Source: Erythrobacter sp. (GTDB lineage Bacteria; Pseudomonadota; Alphaproteobacteria; Sphingomonadales; Sphingomonadaceae). Taken from it: DNA of 64,000 nucleotides. A program made the translations under genes and the position numbers. A model generated the notes under the pieces. That model was not told the origin of the DNA, ran no database searches, and saw only the letters and a list, made by a program, of their open reading frames with translations. Below, in pieces: positions 60,743 to 64,000 of the stretch. Each line of letters starts with the position of its first letter. Position 1 is the stretch's first letter. The stretch is taken from assembly GCF_011765465.1 (NCBI RefSeq), contig NZ_CP050265.1, positions 248,001 through 312,000 on the forward strand. Direction: 5' to 3'.

Positions 60743-61941
60743 CGACCTCCTGCGATCTCGTCGCCCAGGACATGGGCGCAGGCGTCGCCGCGGCGCTGAC
60801 CGCGGTGGACTGCATCGCCAGCCAAGTCAGCGAGCAGGCGTTCGGCCGCCTGTTCGGCGATGAAGGGCAGATGCGTTTCGTCCTCGTCTCGCTGCTCGTG
60901 TTCTACATCGCCTTCTTCGGCATTTCGCTGATGCTGGGGCGGTCGAACCTGTCGGTGCGCGCGCTCGTGCCGAAGATCCTGACCGTGGGGCTCGTCCTCA
61001 CCTTCGCGACCAGTTTCGTCGCCTTTTCGACCTTCTTCTACAATGTCTTCGTGCTCGGCCCGGACTGGGTCGCGGGCGTGCTGACGGGGACCAAGGGTTC
61101 GGCCACGGCGACGTTCGCGCAGAAGCTCGATGTCGTCTTCCTCGCGGTGCAGGAAGCCTCGACCGGGCAGAGCGACATCAACGCCTTTTCCCCGCCGGGC
61201 ATGATGTGGCTCGGCGCGATGCTGTTGCTGCTCGGCACGGTGGGCCTGCTGGTGACGGCGCGGATCGGCCTCGCGCTGCTGCTGGCGGTCGGGCCGATTT
61301 TCGTGGTGCTGGCGCTGTTTTCGGGCACGCGCGGGCTGTTCACCGGCTGGCTCAAGGGGATGACGATGCTCGCGCTCGCGCCGCTGTTTGCGGTGCTGGG
61401 CGGCACGATCATGCTCGAGATCGCCGTGCCGATCCTCGCCGCGCTGGTGGCGACGCCGGGCCAGATCGACCAGCAGGCGGCGATGGCCTTCTTCCTCGTC
61501 GGCGCGGTCCACGTGGCGCTGATGTTCATGGCGCTGAAGGTGACGACGACGATGGTTTCGGGCTGGCAGGTGTTCGGCCTTGCTGGAAGCGATAACGCGG
61601 GCCGGGGGATCGATACGACGCGCTCCTCCGCCTACGCCGCGCCCGCTGCGGCGAGCGCGGGAGCGGCGCGTCCGGCCCCGGCGCCCGCCGCGAGTTCCGC
61701 CCCGCGCCGGGTCGACGTCGCGGGTATCCGCACGGTCGCTCCGGCGAACGACTACGGCGGCGGCGCGGGCGGCGAGAGCGTCCGCGAGACGCGCGTCTAT
61801 GCGACCTCTTCATCCGGCGGTCAGGCGGGCGAGGGCACACCCGCCGCTTCGCGCACGCGGGGCATCGGCAACCGCTTCCGGCCTGCCTCGAACCGCCCCG
61901 CGAAGGCCGCCGCCGCAACCAAGACGGAGACTTCCCGATGA
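60739..61941 (+). CDS. virB6: VirB6-type polytopic membrane protein
   Basis: A 400-residue protein with about six membrane helices in residues 40-275 (VGPIFVVLALFSGTRGLFTGWLKG is the conserved VirB6 loop). It ends in a hydrophilic Ala/Pro/Ser-rich tail of about 120 residues. Start by ATGA overlap with virB4, stop by ATGA overlap with virB9. Confidence 0.88.
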   Translation: MTTSCDLVAQDMGAGVAAALTAVDCIASQVSEQAFGRLFGDEGQMRFVLVSLLVFYIAFFGISLMLGRSNLSVRALVPKILTVGLVLTFATSFVAFSTFFYNVFVLGPDWVAGVLTGTKGSATATFAQKLDVVFLAVQEASTGQSDINAFSPPGMMWLGAMLLLLGTVGLLVTARIGLALLLAVGPIFVVLALFSGTRGLFTGWLKGMTMLALAPLFAVLGGTIMLEIAVPILAALVATPGQIDQQAAMAFFLVGAVHVALMFMALKVTTTMVSGWQVFGLAGSDNAGRGIDTTRSSAYAAPAAASAGAARPAPAPAASSAPRRVDVAGIRTVAPANDYGGGAGGESVRETRVYATSSSGGQAGEGTPAASRTRGIGNRFRPASNRPAKAAAATKTETSR

Positions 61942-62744
61942 AGCGCGCATTTCCCCTTGCGCTCGCGCTTGCCAGCCTCGCCGTTCCCGCCGCCGCGCAG
62001 GACTCCGCCGAGGCGGATCCCCGCCTCGTCACGCTCGTCTATGACGACGCGCAGGTCTACACGATCCGCGGGCGGGTGAAGGTCCAGACCACGATCAAGT
62101 TCCGCGAGGACGAGCGGATCGAGAACGTCGCGATCGGCGACTCGAAGGCGTGGCAGGTTCAGCCGAACAAGGCGCAGTCGATCCTGTTCGTCAAACCGCT
62201 CGAGCCGAGCGCGGCGACCAATCTCACCGTGGTGACGAGCAAGCGGACCTATCTCTTCGATCTCGTCGCTTCCCCGCGCAACCAGCCGCTTTACGTGATG
62301 CAGTTCTCCTACCCCGAGGCCGAAAAGGCCGAGCGCGAGGCGCGCCTTGCCGCCGCCGCTGCCGACAAGGCGCGCGAGGAGGCGAACGCGCTCGAAATGG
62401 CCGCGGCGAGCGATCCTTACGCGGTGATCGACCCGGCGCGGCTCAATTTCGAATGGGCGGGCGAGGGCGACAGGGAATTGCTGCCCGCGCGCGCCTATGA
62501 CGATGGCGAGGCCGTGTTCCTGACATGGCCCGCGGGCACGCCGATCCCGGCGATCCTCGTCACCAACGAGCGCGGCGAGGTCGGGGCGGTCAATTTCACC
62601 GTGCGCGGCGATACTGTGGTGCTCGATGACGTGCCGGGGCAGATCGTCCTGCGTTCGGGCGACGACAGCGCGACGCTCACCAATCTCGGCCCGGCTCGCC
62701 CGCGCAGCGCGGATGCCGGGCAGGCCGGACGGAGGGGCTCGTGA
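61938..62744 (+). CDS. virB9: VirB9-type outer-membrane complex protein
   Basis: A 268-residue protein with a signal peptide (LALASLAVPAAAQD) and the VirB9/CagX N-terminal domain. An Ala/Glu/Lys coiled linker (EAEKAEREARLAAAAADKAREE) joins it to the C-terminal domain (FVTWPAGTPIPAI type). Directly follows virB6; no virB8 or virB7 between them. Confidence 0.9.
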   Translation: MKRAFPLALALASLAVPAAAQDSAEADPRLVTLVYDDAQVYTIRGRVKVQTTIKFREDERIENVAIGDSKAWQVQPNKAQSILFVKPLEPSAATNLTVVTSKRTYLFDLVASPRNQPLYVMQFSYPEAEKAEREARLAAAAADKAREEANALEMAAASDPYAVIDPARLNFEWAGEGDRELLPARAYDDGEAVFLTWPAGTPIPAILVTNERGEVGAVNFTVRGDTVVLDDVPGQIVLRSGDDSATLTNLGPARPRSADAGQAGRRGS

Positions 62745-62781
62745 GAACGAACTGCAAACCGAATGAAGGGGAGATGATCTG

Positions 62782-63915
62782 ATGCGTCTTGCCATGCGAC
62801 TGCCGCCGAAGAAGGGCGATGGAGCGACCGGAGCGGGCGACCCGCGCGAGCAGGAAAGCGCCGAGGTCATCGACCTTGCGAGCCGCAGCGCCTTTCCCGG
62901 CGTCGCCGACCGCAAAGCCAAGACCGACGGGCTCGGCCTTGCCGCGGGCGGGCTGATCGTGCTGGCGCTTGGGGCGACGACCTTCTGGGCGATGAACGCG
63001 CCGGAAACGCCTGCGCCCGAGCCTATCGGCAACCCGCAGGTCGCCCCGCCGCAGGCCGCCGCGCCCGCTCCGGTCGAAGCGCCCGCGCCCGCGCCTGCGA
63101 CCGCGCAGCCGCTCCCCGACCCCGCGCCCGCGCCGATCCTCGCGCGCGATCCGGGGGCGGAGCCGGCCAATGCGGTGAACCCCTATGCCAGCCCCACGAT
63201 GGTCTATGATGCGTCCACCGCCGCCGATTCCGTGCGCGTGGCGGAACCTGCCGGGGCGGCTGCTGCCGGGACCGCGCCCGCGACCGGCGCGACCGGCGCG
63301 AGCGGATCGGCCGCCGAATTCGCCAGCCGCATCGGCGGCGTCGGCGGCGCTCCGGCGCAGGCCCGCGCGATGGTCAACCCGACCACGACGGTGACCGAGG
63401 GAACGATGATCCCCGCCGTGCTGGAGACCGCGATCAACACCGACGTGCCCGGCTATGTCCGCGCCGTGGTGAGCCAAGACGTCAAGAGCTTCGACGGCAA
63501 GAAGGTGCTGATCCCGCGCTCCTCGCGCCTGATCGGCCAGTACCAGTCGGGCGTCCAGCAGGGGCAGAAGCGCGCCTATGTCATCTGGACCCGCCTGATC
63601 CGCCCGGACGGTGCCTCGGTCAACATCGCCAGCCCCGCGGTCGCCTTCGACGGGACGACGGGCCTTCCCGGCGATGTCGACACGCATTTCCTCAAGCGGT
63701 TCGGCTCGGGCCTGCTGCTGTCGGTGGTCGGCGGGCTGAGCGCGGTCGCGACCGGCGGCGTGGGCGGCGTCATCATCGCGGGCGGCGCGCAGAACGCGGC
63801 GAGCAGCGCGGTGCAGGCCGATGGGCAGGTCTCGCCCACCATCCGCGTGCGCGCGGGCGAGCCGATCCGCGTCTTCGCCGCGCGCGATCTCGATTTCAGC
63901 ACGGTCACCGACTGA
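62782..63915 (+). CDS. virB10: VirB10-type protein
   Basis: A 377-residue protein: one N-terminal membrane helix (about residues 50-71), a Pro/Ala-rich periplasmic stretch (75-125) and a C-terminal TrbI/VirB10 domain (TEGTMIPAVLETAINTD, SRLIGQYQSGVQQGQKRAYV). It spans both membranes and links energy from the ATPases to the outer complex. Confidence 0.93.
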   Translation: MRLAMRLPPKKGDGATGAGDPREQESAEVIDLASRSAFPGVADRKAKTDGLGLAAGGLIVLALGATTFWAMNAPETPAPEPIGNPQVAPPQAAAPAPVEAPAPAPATAQPLPDPAPAPILARDPGAEPANAVNPYASPTMVYDASTAADSVRVAEPAGAAAAGTAPATGATGASGSAAEFASRIGGVGGAPAQARAMVNPTTTVTEGTMIPAVLETAINTDVPGYVRAVVSQDVKSFDGKKVLIPRSSRLIGQYQSGVQQGQKRAYVIWTRLIRPDGASVNIASPAVAFDGTTGLPGDVDTHFLKRFGSGLLLSVVGGLSAVATGGVGGVIIAGGAQNAASSAVQADGQVSPTIRVRAGEPIRVFAARDLDFSTVTD

Positions 63916-63926
63916 GCGGGGAGACG

Positions 63927-64000
63927 ATGAGCGCGGAGATCCATCCCCTCGGGCATTCCACGCCGGCAGGAACGGGCAGCGAGCCGGTCGACGGGGAAGT
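63927..64000 (+). CDS. Start of the next T4SS gene, probably VirB11 ATPase (partial)
   Basis: Only 24 codons are visible (MSAEIHPLGHSTPAGTGSEP). The start lies 11 bases after the virB10 stop with GGGGAGA as ribosome site. VirB11 is the expected next gene; this is inferred from order alone. Confidence 0.45.
   Translation, partial: MSAEIHPLGHSTPAGTGSEPVDGE

Overview
This is a GC-rich (roughly two-thirds G+C), gene-dense chromosomal window from an aerobic anoxygenic phototrophic alphaproteobacterium, most likely of the Erythrobacteraceae/Sphingomonadales (Erythrobacter/Porphyrobacter type). The basis is the composition and order of a near-complete photosynthesis gene cluster: bchIDO, crtCD/crtF, bchCXYZ, pufBALM, tspO, bchP, a second BCD-family transporter, bchG, ppsR, aerR/ppaA, bchFNBHLM and lhaA. 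The flanks, with sphingomonad-style TonB receptors, porins and a chromosomal VirB system, agree. The species assignment is inference; the gene identities are read from protein motifs.

Layout. (1) Positions 1-32476 are the photosynthesis cluster. On the minus strand from 10090 down to the left edge lies bchF-N-B-H-L-M-lhaA, an overlapping operon that converts protochlorophyllide toward Mg-porphyrin intermediates and assembles the antenna; lhaA runs off the window. Divergent from it on the plus strand are the regulators aerR and ppsR, then bchG, a second PucC/LhaA-like transporter, bchP, tspO and a small membrane protein. Facing these on the minus strand is the superoperon crtF-bchC-X-Y-Z-pufB-A-L-M, which ends in a clear terminator. 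crtD and crtC run on the plus strand away from crtF, and convergent to them is bchI-D-O plus a 50-residue membrane protein. Four intergenic regions carry TGT-N12-ACA-like PpsR/CrtJ palindromes. At bchC the two palindromes lie over the -35 and -10 of a sigma-70 promoter. There is no pufC, pufQ or pufX in the puf operon.

(2) Positions 32565-41368 hold an FbpABC-type ferric iron ABC transporter split over two strands, a ferredoxin-NADP reductase, an acyl-CoA dehydrogenase with an SDR oxidoreductase, an aldo/keto reductase broken by a single-base frameshift, and an OmpR-type regulator whose receiver lacks several signature residues.

(3) Positions 41446-50815 are accessory. They hold an OprP-like porin facing a tightly overlapping four-gene operon (MobB/DUF1611-like P-loop protein, an ABC-exporter membrane domain with no ATPase, an alpha/beta hydrolase and an outer-membrane porin). 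Next is an ECF sigma/anti-sigma pair divergent from a secreted subtilisin with a very acidic pre-domain of about 215 residues and its coupled partner. I consider the four-gene operon and the sigma/protease cassette the best candidates for undescribed systems.

(4) Positions 50766-56723 hold an aspartyl/asparaginyl hydroxylase, a secreted lipoprotein/TonB-receptor pair and a small TPR protein. (5) Positions 56936-64000 are a type IV secretion locus: lytic transglycosylase, VirB2, B3, B4, B6, B9, B10 and the start of the next gene (probably VirB11). VirB5, B7 and B8 are missing from the covered part.

No rRNA, tRNA, CRISPR array or insertion sequence was recognised.
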